From positions 744,001 to 808,000 of the forward strand of contig NZ_CP149817.1 of NCBI RefSeq assembly GCF_037935975.1: a stretch of 64,000 bases of DNA, written 5' to 3'. Position numbers and translations under genes: made by a program. Below are positions 18,534-27,329 of this stretch, in pieces. The stretch's first letter is position 1. Each line of letters opens with the position of its first letter. Source of the stretch: Teredinibacter turnerae. GTDB lineage: Bacteria; Pseudomonadota; Gammaproteobacteria; Pseudomonadales; Cellvibrionaceae. Below the pieces are notes generated by a model. The model worked only from the letters and a program-made list of their open reading frames with translations. It searched no databases and was not told the DNA's origin.

Positions 18534-18554
18534 AAAGTTTTGATATAGGTTTGG
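18519..18554. promoter_or_regulatory. Perfect 36-bp palindromic operator (17-bp arms) upstream of sahR
   Basis: The arm CCAAACCTATATCAAAA (18519-18535) is matched perfectly by its reverse complement at 18538-18554 with a 2-bp centre. Its core ATATCAA/TTGATAT has the dyad form expected for an ArsR-family dimer. It covers the predicted -35 box of the sahR operon, which implies autorepression. I found no second copy near metF. Confidence 0.8.
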
Positions 18555-18559
18555 AATAG

Positions 18560-18581
18560 AAATCTCACCCAACTGAGATTT
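18560..18581 (-). terminator. Hairpin downstream of egtD
   Basis: Eight-bp stem AAATCTCA (18560-18567) and TGAGATTT (18574-18581) with a 6-nt loop, 65 bp past the egtD stop. Flanking T/A tracts are short, so termination is likely but not certain. It sits just upstream of the sahR palindrome and would insulate the two operons. Confidence 0.5.
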
Positions 18582-18645
18582 TTAGCGACCCTGCCCCACG
18601 GTTGTCGAGAGCGGACGGGAACAATCCGTTATCTGAAGAGTGCGG

Positions 18646-19647
18646 CTAAACCTTCTGCAAAAGTGCATCGACAAAGTAGTCTCGGGAGTCGCTGAACAGT
18701 TCCTGCACGCGAAAGCCGCTGTGGGCGGCCAGGCGATGAATATCCTGCAACGAGTATTTGTGGCTGTCTTCGAGGTGGATAGCTTCCAGACAGTCGAAAT
18801 GCGCGACCAAATCCAAGGCTTCGACCGCCACAGATTGCGCTTCGGTCGATACCAGATAGCTTTGCATAGCGCCCAGTTGCGCGTTGTAGTAGCCGTGGTG
18901 ACGAAATTTGTTTCGGTCGAAATTTGCGCCAAGCTCACGGTTCATCCGTTCCAGCAGGTTGAAGTTAAATTCTGCGGTCACGCCCCGATTGTCGTTATAG
19001 GCCGCATGAAGCAGGTCTATATCCTTTTTCAGGTCGAGCCCCAGCAGCAGGTAGTCGCCAGTATTGCAGTATTGGTGAATCTGGCGTACGAAACGCGACG
19101 CCTCGGCATGAGTGAAGTTACCGATATTACTGCCCAGAAACAGGACCAGACGGGCGCCTGAGGTGGGTTTGGCGTTGCGTTGCAGGAAGTGGTCGTAGTC
19201 GCCGGTGAAGCTGTCCAGGCGAACGCCGGGGAGAGCGTCTGTCATGCGTTCTTCGATGGTTTGAATCGCATCCTCGCTGATATCCACCGGGACAAATTTG
19301 AGCTGGGACTGTTCATCCTGAATGGCTTGCAGCAGGCGTTCCGTTTTAAAGCCATCACCACAACCCAGCTCCACCACTTCGGCAATTTCACTGCCAATCG
19401 CCTGGACAATACGGTGCGCCTGGTCGCGGAAAATTTCGTCCTCGCAGCGGGACAGGTAGTACTCATCTAGCTGTGTGATCTCAACAAACAAAGCACTGCC
19501 GCGCGAGTCGTAGAGGTAGCGACTGCTGATGGCTTTTTGGTCTGCCTTGAGCCCTTGCTCTACTGCCAGGCCAAACTCGCTGTTTGCCGCGGCCGCCATC
19601 GGGGCTGGACGTTGCGGAATGGTTCTCGATGTTGCCTCTACTGACAT
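18646..19647 (-). CDS. egtD: L-histidine N-alpha-methyltransferase (ergothioneine pathway)
   Basis: SAM-dependent enzyme that trimethylates the amino group of histidine to hercynine. 333 aa, usual length. The family stretch SSRYLYDSRGSALFVEIT followed by LDEYYLSRCE is present, and the SAM loop is VVELGCGDGFKTE. The first 20 or so residues are low-complexity and may not be structured. The start lies 1 bp after the egtB stop (TAACATG), with gaggga inside the end of egtB as ribosome site, so translation is coupled. It is the last gene of a four-gene operon. Confidence 0.95.
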   Translation of the reverse strand: MSVEATSRTIPQRPAPMAAAANSEFGLAVEQGLKADQKAISSRYLYDSRGSALFVEITQLDEYYLSRCEDEIFRDQAHRIVQAIGSEIAEVVELGCGDGFKTERLLQAIQDEQSQLKFVPVDISEDAIQTIEERMTDALPGVRLDSFTGDYDHFLQRNAKPTSGARLVLFLGSNIGNFTHAEASRFVRQIHQYCNTGDYLLLGLDLKKDIDLLHAAYNDNRGVTAEFNFNLLERMNRELGANFDRNKFRHHGYYNAQLGAMQSYLVSTEAQSVAVEALDLVAHFDCLEAIHLEDSHKYSLQDIHRLAAHSGFRVQELFSDSRDYFVDALLQKV

Positions 19648-19648
19648 G

Positions 19649-20920
19649 TTACACGTCCCTCGCTAATCGCAGGCCGGTAAAGGCCCAACGTTGGTGTGGA
19701 AAGAAAAAGTTGCGGTAAGTCGCGCGAAAATGGTCTTCGCTCGTGGCGAGACAGCCGCCGCGAAGCACCATTTGGTTCGCCATAAATTTCTGGTTGTATT
19801 CGCCAAATGCGCCGGCCGGGCGCTGGTACCTTGGGTAAGACACATAAGGGCTCGCGGTCCACTCCCACAGGTTGCCCGCGAGCGAATAAAAGCCACTGCT
19901 CGACGCTGGCTGATGGTGAGTGTCCAGTCTTGGCGTCAGGGTGTCGTGGTGAAAAAAATCGTTGTTGCCCGCAACTGGGTGGGCATGTTCCCGATCGATG
20001 GCCAATTCCAGCTCGAATTCATCGGGCAATCGGGCTTTTGCCCAACAGGCGTAGGCGTCTGCTTCGTACCAGCTCAGATGGCACACCGGTGCGTGCAGGT
20101 CGAGTGGCATATCGCCATGCAGCGTGTACTCCCGCCATTCATCGCTCTCGTTATGCCAACTCTCCTTATGCCAGTACAGGGGCCACTGCACACCACTGGC
20201 CTGCAGCCAGTTCCAGCCGTCGCTTTTCCAGAGGAAAGGTTCGCTGTAACCACCGTCTTCGATAAATGCGAGGTACTCGCCATTGGTGACCGGGCGGTTG
20301 GCGAGGCTGAAATCGTGAAGCAACCGCTGATGGTTGGGCGTTTCATTACAGAAGCTGAAGCCGTCTTCCGGGTTGACGCCGAAGCGGTGAGTGCCACCCT
20401 CGATTGGCAGATACTCAAGTGGGACCTGACGGCTGGGGGGAACCGGTGTATTGAAATAGGCGGGCATTTCAGGGTTGATCGCGAGTATCGCCTTAATGTC
20501 CATCAACAACAGTTCCTGGTGTTGTTGTTCATGGTGGATGCCGGTTTCCAGTACCTTGAGCATTTCTGGGTCGAATCTGTCTGCATTGGCGTTTATCGCG
20601 GCGTCGACGTGGTGCCGATAGCGATAGATCTCCTTCACCGTGGGGCGGGAAAGCTGGCCGCGCTCGCTCTGGATCCAGTGTTCACCCTGGGTTTTGTAAT
20701 AGGAGTTAAAAAGGCGGGGGAAGTTGCTGTTGTAGGCGGTATAGGATGGGAGATGCGACAGGAGGAATGTTTCGAAAAACCAGGTGGTGTGTGCCAGGTG
20801 CCACTTCGGCGGACTCACTTCTGCTCGGGGTTGCACCACATAATCTTCGGTTTCAAGCGGCTCACAAAGCCGCTCGGTCAACGCCCGCGTGGCGCGATAG
20901 CGTTCATGCAGGTTGGTCAT
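19649..20920 (-). CDS. egtB: Ergothioneine biosynthesis sulfoxide synthase EgtB
   Basis: Non-haem iron enzyme that joins hercynine to a thiol donor with O2. 423 aa: an N-terminal DinB-like helical domain with the iron ligands (His41 in WHLAHTTWFFE, His130 and His134 in HHEQQHQEL) and a C-terminal formylglycine-generating-enzyme-like domain (about 180-423) ending RWAFTGLRLARD. No egtA or egtC lies nearby, so the thiol donor may be cysteine itself, as in two-gene egtB-egtD pathways; this is inference. It is not an OvoA, because it lacks a fused C-terminal methyltransferase. Its start overlaps the end of the PhzF-like gene by 17 bp. Confidence 0.94.
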   Translation of the reverse strand: MTNLHERYRATRALTERLCEPLETEDYVVQPRAEVSPPKWHLAHTTWFFETFLLSHLPSYTAYNSNFPRLFNSYYKTQGEHWIQSERGQLSRPTVKEIYRYRHHVDAAINANADRFDPEMLKVLETGIHHEQQHQELLLMDIKAILAINPEMPAYFNTPVPPSRQVPLEYLPIEGGTHRFGVNPEDGFSFCNETPNHQRLLHDFSLANRPVTNGEYLAFIEDGGYSEPFLWKSDGWNWLQASGVQWPLYWHKESWHNESDEWREYTLHGDMPLDLHAPVCHLSWYEADAYACWAKARLPDEFELELAIDREHAHPVAGNNDFFHHDTLTPRLDTHHQPASSSGFYSLAGNLWEWTASPYVSYPRYQRPAGAFGEYNQKFMANQMVLRGGCLATSEDHFRATYRNFFFPHQRWAFTGLRLARDV

Positions 20921-21677
20921 ACGTGCTTTCCCCCGGTGTTGAATGCTGGGGAATCGTTGCGACTGCCCCCCAATAAATTATTGTGTCTGCCTTTTTATGA
21001 CAGCGCATACGTGCACCGTTCCGACTGAGTTGCAAAACGGTGTAATCCAGGTTTTCGTTAGGCAGTACCGCGTGCAGGTAGCGGAATGCCGAGCCGGTGG
21101 CCATATCTTCTATTTTTTCGCCAAACCCGGTGAAGTACCGGAAATAGAGTCGCTGCCGTCTGGTATCAAGATGATAGAGCAGGGCCGTTGTTTGATGGGC
21201 GACGAGGTGTTGTCGCATTGGTGTGGGTACCTGAAAGTCAATAAGTGCCGCGAGGGCGATGGGAGCGGCGTATACTTTTTCGCTGGCAAACCAGTGGCTG
21301 AGTGACAAGCCAAAGAAAGCGTCTCCAGATGGGGATGCAGCGGCAGGGCGCAGCTTGACCGCTGCGCGATATTGATGAACGCCCAGCCAGAATAAATAGC
21401 CGAGGCTGCTGGTAAAAGGGTGAAACTGATTCTTATCGCTATCGAGTTGTAACTGGCTGGCCATGACCAGTGCGCCTGCACCGCAAAACTCAAAATCGGC
21501 ATTGTTGTAAAAAAAGCGCGCGGACTGCCGATGCCAATCAAGACTGCCGCAATCTTCCCGGAGATCAAGCGGTTGTGTGTGTGTTGCAGAGCACAGGTGA
21601 AAACGTGTGCCGACGACCCCACTTTCTTGCGGGTTGTGAAATACCTGAAAGCTTTGCACGTTTGATTTTTCCAGCAT
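20904..21677 (-). CDS. Divergent PhzF-superfamily protein in the ergothioneine operon
   Basis: 257-aa protein that I place in the PhzF (diaminopimelate epimerase-like) superfamily from two signatures: ARFFYNNADFEFCGAGAL (53-70), which aligns with the PhzF F-x-P-x-x-E-x-x-F-x-G-H region, and EDMATGSA (190-197), the counterpart of EDxATGSA. The segment that normally carries the catalytic Glu (LSETAFV-like) seems missing or reshaped, so activity is uncertain. The gene starts next to the tetR stop and overlaps egtB by 17 bp. PhzF-like enzymes isomerise small acids; a role with ergothioneine or a derivative is inferred from context only. Confidence 0.65.
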   Translation of the reverse strand: MLEKSNVQSFQVFHNPQESGVVGTRFHLCSATHTQPLDLREDCGSLDWHRQSARFFYNNADFEFCGAGALVMASQLQLDSDKNQFHPFTSSLGYLFWLGVHQYRAAVKLRPAAASPSGDAFFGLSLSHWFASEKVYAAPIALAALIDFQVPTPMRQHLVAHQTTALLYHLDTRRQRLYFRYFTGFGEKIEDMATGSAFRYLHAVLPNENLDYTVLQLSRNGARMRCHKKADTIIYWGAVATIPQHSTPGESTYDQPA

Positions 21678-21678
21678 C

Positions 21679-22275
21679 TTACCCGGCCCTGTTTTGCGCC
21701 AGTATAGACCGTATAAAAAAACGGTAGGCCGAGTGTGCCGCGTCAGTCGACCCGTTGGCGCAACTTAATACCAATACACCCCGAAGCATTGCGTGAATTG
21801 TTGCGGCCATCGCTTTGCAGTCTGTATTTTCGGGTATTTGGGCGTCAGTAAGTGCTTGCTTGCAGCGCGCGTATATTGCGGACTCCACGCGCGTTGCCTG
21901 CGCTTGGATCAGTCCGAATACTGGGGAGTTCGGATCGATGTTGTCCAGTGCCGTGCGGGTTGCCAGGCACCCGGTGGGGAATTTAGGGTCGTTAAAGGTG
22001 TCTATCGCTAACTCAAAGAATTGTTCCAGTGCGGTTCGGAAATCCGGCTCAACCAGCGCGCGCAACACCCGGCTCACATAGTGTTGTTCAAAGTGATCGA
22101 GGCAAAGCTGAAACAATTGGTCTTTATTCTTGAAGCAGTTGTATAAGCTGGACTTGTTCAGCCCGGTAGCGGATTCCAGATTGCTGATGGACGTATTGGC
22201 AAAGCCGTATTGCCAGAATTGACGTGTGGCGGCATCCAGAGCAGTGGTTTCGTCGAATTGCTTGCGTCCGCTCAT
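21679..22275 (-). CDS. TetR/AcrR-family transcriptional regulator
   Basis: 198 aa with an N-terminal helix-turn-helix (about 10-55): TALDAATRQFWQYGFANTSI then SATGLNKSSLYNCFKNKDQLF, the standard TetR pattern. The C-terminal ligand domain contains FPTGCLATRTALD, as in AcrR-type regulators. It is the first gene of the operon with the PhzF-like gene, egtB and egtD; its stop codon nearly touches the next start. It probably represses its own operon and responds to an unknown ligand or thiol stress. Confidence 0.93.
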   Translation of the reverse strand: MSGRKQFDETTALDAATRQFWQYGFANTSISNLESATGLNKSSLYNCFKNKDQLFQLCLDHFEQHYVSRVLRALVEPDFRTALEQFFELAIDTFNDPKFPTGCLATRTALDNIDPNSPVFGLIQAQATRVESAIYARCKQALTDAQIPENTDCKAMAATIHAMLRGVLVLSCANGSTDAAHSAYRFFIRSILAQNRAG

Positions 22276-22621
22276 ACTGTTGCTGTGCCCGCTCTGGCGA
22301 GAATCGTCTAAATAGAAACCAGCGGGAATTTATGCTGCCTGGCTCACTGGAAAATGTGCAGAGCATTCTAAACTGAGCGGTTCAAGATTGCGTGAAATCT
22401 GCTCGTGTTACGACGACATCGACGCTGCAGCCCAAGTCGTCTCAGCTATTTTGAGGTACTTCAAACCCACCTCTAAAAGTCATACAGACTATAAGATAGT
22501 GGTTTACCTGTGCCCCGTTGTGAGGGAGAATACGCCCTCCAAAAAATCTGACCCCTCCCAAGAGCCAGAAAACTGGCCCAGCGGAATCCATTCATACAGT
22601 CACATCAGGAGTCATTAACAC
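22276..22621. promoter_or_regulatory. 346-bp divergent region between tetR and tkt
   Basis: No gene is seen. It must contain promoters for the tetR-egt operon and for tkt. I found no convincing TetR-type dyad. A small hairpin, GAGGG (22522-22526) and CCCTC (22535-22539), sits in the tkt leader. A caggag ribosome site lies about 10 nt before the tkt ATG. Confidence 0.4.
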
Positions 22622-24625
22622 ATGCCTTCCCGCAGAGACCTTGCTAACGCGATTCGTGCCCTGAGCATGGATGCTGTACAGAAAGCCAATAGTGGACACC
22701 CCGGCGCACCAATGGGTATGGCCGACATCGCCGAAGTTTTGTGGAATGACTTCCTCAAACACAACCCGGCTAACCCTAGCTGGAGCGACCGCGACCGTTT
22801 CGTGCTGTCCAACGGCCACGGCTCTATGCTGATTTACTCTTTGCTGCACCTTACTGGCTACGATTTGCCAATTAACGAGCTGCAAAACTTCCGTCAGCTG
22901 CACTCCAAAACCCCAGGTCACCCGGAACTGGGTTACACCCCTGGTGTTGAAACTACCACCGGCCCGCTGGGCCAGGGTATTTGTAACGCTGTCGGTATGG
23001 CGATTGCCGAGAAAACTCTTGCCGGCCAATTCAACCGCGACGGCCACGAGTTGGTTGACCATTACACCTACTGCTTCCTTGGCGACGGCTGCATGATGGA
23101 AGGGGTTTCCCACGAAGTCTGCTCTCTGGCGGGTACTCTGGGCCTGGGTAAACTGGTTGCCTTCTGGGACGACAACGGTATTTCTATCGACGGTGAAGTG
23201 GAAGGCTGGTTCACCGATGACACGGCCAAGCGTTTCGAAGCCTACGGCTGGCATGTAATCACAGGCGTTGATGGTCATGATTCCGATGCGATTACTGCTG
23301 CCATCGAAGCGGCTCGCGCTGAATCGTCCAAGCCAACGCTAATCTGCTGCAAAACCACGATTGGTTTTGGTTCGCCAAACAAGCAAGGCACCCACAACTG
23401 CCACGGTGCACCGCTGGGTGACGACGAAATCAAAGCGGCGCGCGAATTTCTCAACTGGCCATACGCGCCTTTCGAAGTTCCAGCAGACGTTTACGAAGGT
23501 TGGGATGCGAAAGGCAAAGGCGGCGAAGCTGAGAAAAGCTGGGCAAGCAAATTTGACGCGTACAAAGCCGCGTACCCGGAACTGGCTGCTGAATATGAGC
23601 GCCGCGTGATTAAAGGTGATCTGCCGGCTGACTTCGAAGAAAAAGCGAATGCCTTTATTGCGGAAGTGCAGGAGAAAGGCGCAAAAATCGCTAGCCGTAA
23701 AGCCTCGCAAGACACCATTGAAGCGTTTGGTCCTCTGTTGCCAGAAATGCTGGGCGGATCTGCCGACCTCGCAGGCTCGAACCTAACGCTTTGGTCTGGC
23801 TCCAAGGGCCTGACTGCTAACGACTGCAGCGGTAACTATATTTTCTACGGTGTGCGTGAGTTCGGTATGAGCGCCATCATGAACGGTATTTCCGCCCACG
23901 GTGGTTTTATCAACTACGGTGCGACCTTCCTGATGTTCCAGCAGTACGCGGCGAATGCTGTGCGTATGTCGGCGCTGATGAAGCTGCGCAATATATTCGT
24001 CTATACCCACGACTCCATCGGTCAGGGCGAAGACGGCCCAACCCACCAGCCTATCGAAGTGCTCGGTACGCTGCGCCTGACGCCGAACATGGACACCTGG
24101 CGCCCTGCGGATGCAACTGAATCTGCGGTCGCCTGGAAGAAAGCGGTTTTACGCAAAGAAGGTCCATCTGCCCTGGTATTCAGCCGTCAAGGTCTGCCAT
24201 CTACAGCGCGCACCGAGCAGCAGGTTGCCGATATTGAGAAGGGTGCCTACGTACTGGTTGATTGCGACGGCACGCCGGATGTGATCTTTATCGCCACAGG
24301 TTCAGAAGTGGAGCTGGCCGTAGGGGCAGCCGCGAAGCTTGCTGACGAAGGCAAGAAGGCGCGCGTTGTATCCATGCCTTCCACATCAACATTTGATCTG
24401 CAAGACGCTGCTTATAAGGAATCTGTATTACCATTGGCGGTGACGGCGCGAGTAGCAATTGAAGCTGCTGCAGCGGATTACTGGTACAAGTATGTAGGTC
24501 TGGATGGCCGCATCGTTGGTATGACCACGTTCGGTGAGTCTGCACCTGGCGGTGACCTGTTCAAACACTTCGGCTTTACCGTTGAAAACGTGGTAAATAC
24601 CGCGAAAGATCTTCTCGAAGATTAA
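22622..24625 (+). CDS. tkt: Transketolase
   Basis: Thiamine-diphosphate enzyme of the non-oxidative pentose phosphate pathway, 667 aa. The N-terminus has [17 protein letters not shown], the ThDP/Mg motif is [12 protein letters not shown]...DDNG, and the pyrimidine-domain region has FFYGVRE-like YGVREFGM with the acidic residue. The C-terminal [16 protein letters not shown] is complete. It is followed by pgk 154 bp later. The usual epd gene between them in enterics is absent here, and no fba follows pgk. Confidence 0.98.
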   Translation: MPSRRDLANAIRALSMDAVQKANSGHPGAPMGMADIAEVLWNDFLKHNPANPSWSDRDRFVLSNGHGSMLIYSLLHLTGYDLPINELQNFRQLHSKTPGHPELGYTPGVETTTGPLGQGICNAVGMAIAEKTLAGQFNRDGHELVDHYTYCFLGDGCMMEGVSHEVCSLAGTLGLGKLVAFWDDNGISIDGEVEGWFTDDTAKRFEAYGWHVITGVDGHDSDAITAAIEAARAESSKPTLICCKTTIGFGSPNKQGTHNCHGAPLGDDEIKAAREFLNWPYAPFEVPADVYEGWDAKGKGGEAEKSWASKFDAYKAAYPELAAEYERRVIKGDLPADFEEKANAFIAEVQEKGAKIASRKASQDTIEAFGPLLPEMLGGSADLAGSNLTLWSGSKGLTANDCSGNYIFYGVREFGMSAIMNGISAHGGFINYGATFLMFQQYAANAVRMSALMKLRNIFVYTHDSIGQGEDGPTHQPIEVLGTLRLTPNMDTWRPADATESAVAWKKAVLRKEGPSALVFSRQGLPSTARTEQQVADIEKGAYVLVDCDGTPDVIFIATGSEVELAVGAAAKLADEGKKARVVSMPSTSTFDLQDAAYKESVLPLAVTARVAIEAAAADYWYKYVGLDGRIVGMTTFGESAPGGDLFKHFGFTVENVVNTAKDLLED

Positions 24626-24644
24626 TTCGCCTGTTCCTCTCTGC

Positions 24645-24700
24645 CGGACGGTATCCCTCTCGGGAATACTGTCCGAGCCCGTCGCACCGGCGGCGGGCTC
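24645..24700 (+). other. Two tandem hairpins between tkt and pgk
   Basis: The first hairpin is CGGACGGTATCCC (24645-24657) with GGGAATACTGTCCG (24662-24675), which has one bulge. The second is GAGCCCGTCGC (24675-24685) with GCGGCGGGCTC (24690-24700), 4-nt loop and one G-T wobble. No T-run follows either, so they may be transcript-processing or stability elements or a weak terminator between the genes. Confidence 0.5.
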
Positions 24701-24779
24701 CTTCCCTCAGGACGCTGTCCGGTCACAAGCATCACGCTACTATCAAACGAATTTGTAACCTCACTTACTGGAGAAAACC

Positions 24780-25955
24780 ATGTCAGTAAAACTCATGAAG
24801 GACCTGGACCTGAAAGGCAAACGCGTGCTGATTCGTCAGGACCTTAACGTGCCTGTTAAGGACGGCAACATTACTTCCGATGTGCGTATTCAGGCATCGC
24901 TGCCGACCATTAAGCTGGCCGTCGAAGCTGGAGCCAAAGTATTGCTGATGTCACACCTGGGTCGTCCCACTGAAGGTGAATACGAAGAGCAGTTTTCCCT
25001 CAAACCTGTTGCCGCGCGTCTTTCCGAGCTGTTAGGCAAAGACGTCGCCGTAGTAAAAGACTGGGAAGCTGGTGTCGAACTGGCGGAAGGCGATGTAGCG
25101 CTGTTGGAAAATGTTCGCTTCAACAAAGGTGAGAAAAAAGACGACGAAGCCCTGTCGAAAGCTTACGCCGCGCTGTGCGACGTTTTTGTAATGGACGCCT
25201 TTGGCACTGCCCACCGCGCACAGGCATCTACCCACGGCGTTGCCAAGTTTGCTCCAGTGGCTTGTGCTGGCCCACTGCTGGCAGGTGAATTGGACGCATT
25301 GGAGAAAGCGCTCGCGAACCCTGCCCGCCCGATGGTCGCTCTCGTGGGTGGCGCAAAGGTGTCAACCAAACTGACCGTCCTGGATGCCCTGTCTAAAGTG
25401 TGCGATATCCTGGTGGTGGGCGGTGGTATTTCAAATACCTTTGTTGCATCTCAGGGTTACGAAGTGGGTGAATCACTGTATGAAAAAGACCTGATCCCAG
25501 AAGCCAAGCGCCTGCGTGAGGAAACCGAGGTGGTGTTTGCTACTGATTGCCGTGTAACCACCGTGCCTTTCGACCAATGGGCTGACGATTCGCCCACCGA
25601 TATCCGCAAAGCGGACGAAGTTAAGGCCAATGAAGAAATCATCGACTACGGCCCCGAGTCTGCAGAGCGTGTTGCGCAGATCCTGAAAGAAGCGAAAACC
25701 ATTTTGTGGAATGGCCCATGCGGCGTGTTCGAGTACGATGCATTCGCTGAAGGCACCAAGGTAACAGCGCAAGCGATTGCAGATAGCGAGGCTTTCTCTC
25801 TTGCTGGTGGTGGCGACACCCTGGCTGCAATCGATAAATATAATCTTGCCGACAAGATTTCCTACATCTCCACTGGTGGCGGTGCCTTCCTGGAATACGT
25901 CGAAGGTAAAAAACTGCCCGCAGTCGCGATGCTGGAAACGCGAGCAGCGGAGTAA
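24780..25955 (+). CDS. pgk: Phosphoglycerate kinase
   Basis: Glycolytic/gluconeogenic kinase that interconverts 1,3-bisphosphoglycerate and 3-phosphoglycerate, making ATP. 391 aa. The N-terminal [13 protein letters not shown] signature, SHLGRP, and the nucleotide-site [13 protein letters not shown] and GGGDT motifs are intact. A ctggag ribosome site precedes the ATG. A clear terminator lies 70-100 bp after the gene. Its position after tkt groups central carbon genes, as in many gammaproteobacteria, but without epd and fba. Confidence 0.98.
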   Translation: MSVKLMKDLDLKGKRVLIRQDLNVPVKDGNITSDVRIQASLPTIKLAVEAGAKVLLMSHLGRPTEGEYEEQFSLKPVAARLSELLGKDVAVVKDWEAGVELAEGDVALLENVRFNKGEKKDDEALSKAYAALCDVFVMDAFGTAHRAQASTHGVAKFAPVACAGPLLAGELDALEKALANPARPMVALVGGAKVSTKLTVLDALSKVCDILVVGGGISNTFVASQGYEVGESLYEKDLIPEAKRLREETEVVFATDCRVTTVPFDQWADDSPTDIRKADEVKANEEIIDYGPESAERVAQILKEAKTILWNGPCGVFEYDAFAEGTKVTAQAIADSEAFSLAGGGDTLAAIDKYNLADKISYISTGGGAFLEYVEGKKLPAVAMLETRAAE

Positions 25956-26023
25956 CTGCTTGTAATCTATCTTCGGTGGCGGTGTATGAATACTTCTCGT
26001 CACCGGGATGCTTACAAAAAATG

Positions 26024-26056
26024 AAAAAGCCCGTCAGCTCGCTGGTGGGCTTTTTT
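26024..26056 (+). terminator. Rho-independent terminator of pgk
   Basis: AAAAAGCCC (26024-26032) pairs with GGGC plus T6 (26047-26056) around an inner CAGC/GCTG stem. A strong plus-strand terminator structure ending in TTTTTT. Confidence 0.85.
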
Positions 26057-26163
26057 GTTTGCGGTCGGAGGGAAATCGGCTGTCCAGCGCTAAAAACGCC
26101 CATATATAACCGATTGGTTTATCGGGCTGCTATTCTTGTTTTATATTTACTACTTATTTCCCC

Positions 26164-27198
26164 ATGCTTTCAGCCGATATGGATCAGAGTGACCGCCATT
26201 ACCTACGGCAACAACTGACACCCCTGCAATTTGCCAGACCACAGTCTTTCACCCAGAACGGATCTGAACTGACCGAGTACTTTCAGCGCTACGGTTTCGA
26301 CGGACTGGCGCAACGACTGGATGCCCGCTACTTCGTGGGGCCGGTAGAATTAGGGGCGCACATTTGTGTTGCCCATTGTTGGCTGGTTGGCCGTGAGCCG
26401 CCAGCGACACCGCGCCCGACAGTGCTCCTGGCACACGGGTTGTTCGATCACGCCGGTTTGTTTCTCAAACTGGTGGAAGCGCTCGTTAAGCAGGGATTTA
26501 ACGTGTTTTTACCGGAGTTGCCAGGGCACGGCCTGAGCGATGGCGATCCAGTTCACATCACCGATTTTGGCGAATATGGCAGCGTTATTTCCAGCAGTCT
26601 CATGCTGCTCAATCAGAACCCGTTGTTCGGGCCGGTATCCCTCGTAGGGCAGAGCACGGGCGGCGCAGCTATATTGCGTTTCCTGCTCGATCAGGCGTAT
26701 CCGGTGACCGTGGAAAAAGTGGTATTGCTGGCGCCGCTGGTACGCGCCAGCCACTGGAACCTGATACGATTCGGTATGGCAACGGTCGGCGTGCTTCTTC
26801 CTCGCGTGCCGCGCCGCTTCAACGAGCTTAACTCGCACGATACCGCGTTCTGTGATTTTCTCGCCAATGACGACCCTCTGCAGAATCGCTCTTTGCCAAT
26901 CACCTGGGTAAAGGCAATGATTAACTGGGTGGATTGGTTCAAGCGGCAGGCGTTACTACTCAAGCAGGGGCGGCAGCGGGTACAGAAAGTTCCCTTGTTG
27001 ATTATCCAGGGTACCGACGACAAAACGGTAGACTGGAAGTACAACATTCCGCAAATCACCCAGTTTTTTTCTGATACCAGCTTTACTCGGGTTATCGATG
27101 CCCGGCATCATTTGGTCAATGAAGATAAGCTCTGGCGCGAGCAGGTGTTTACTGGTCTTATCAACTTTCTTAAGCAACCTGCTAACCGTTCATCGTAA
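26164..27198 (+). CDS. Alpha/beta-hydrolase (lysophospholipase-like)
   Basis: 344-aa serine hydrolase. The nucleophile elbow is GQSTGG with Ser164, the oxyanion strand is LAHGLFDHAG (89-98), the acid is most likely Asp286 (GTDDKTVD) and the base His315 (ARHHLVNE). The loop PGHGLSDGD is typical of monoacylglycerol/lysophospholipase-like hydrolases. No signal peptide is visible, so it is cytoplasmic. A second in-frame ATG is at residue 6. The substrate is unknown. It is a separate unit after the pgk terminator. Confidence 0.88.
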   Translation: MLSADMDQSDRHYLRQQLTPLQFARPQSFTQNGSELTEYFQRYGFDGLAQRLDARYFVGPVELGAHICVAHCWLVGREPPATPRPTVLLAHGLFDHAGLFLKLVEALVKQGFNVFLPELPGHGLSDGDPVHITDFGEYGSVISSSLMLLNQNPLFGPVSLVGQSTGGAAILRFLLDQAYPVTVEKVVLLAPLVRASHWNLIRFGMATVGVLLPRVPRRFNELNSHDTAFCDFLANDDPLQNRSLPITWVKAMINWVDWFKRQALLLKQGRQRVQKVPLLIIQGTDDKTVDWKYNIPQITQFFSDTSFTRVIDARHHLVNEDKLWREQVFTGLINFLKQPANRSS

Positions 27199-27248
27199 GG
27201 CGCCCTTTGCGACACGACCTATCGAGTGCCTGCGGCACTGGGGCCTTT
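27197..27248 (+). terminator. Possible terminator after the alpha/beta-hydrolase gene
   Basis: An outer pairing of AAGGC-CCC (27197-27205) with GGGGCCTT (27240-27247) encloses a small hairpin AGTGCC/GGCACT (27225-27239), followed by TTTTA. It is imperfect. Confidence 0.4.
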
Positions 27249-27329
27249 TATCCACAAAGAGGGTGAACGCAGCGAGGGTTGGAATTCAACCGCGGCGCGC
27301 CGCTGGAGTAACGCAGGGAGATAGACAGA

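Noticed and set aside
19691-21028. A 445-codon open frame on the plus strand, opposite egtB
   Set aside because: It is antisense to a gene with clear EgtB motifs, has no recognisable domain, and the strong codon bias of egtB explains the open antisense frame.
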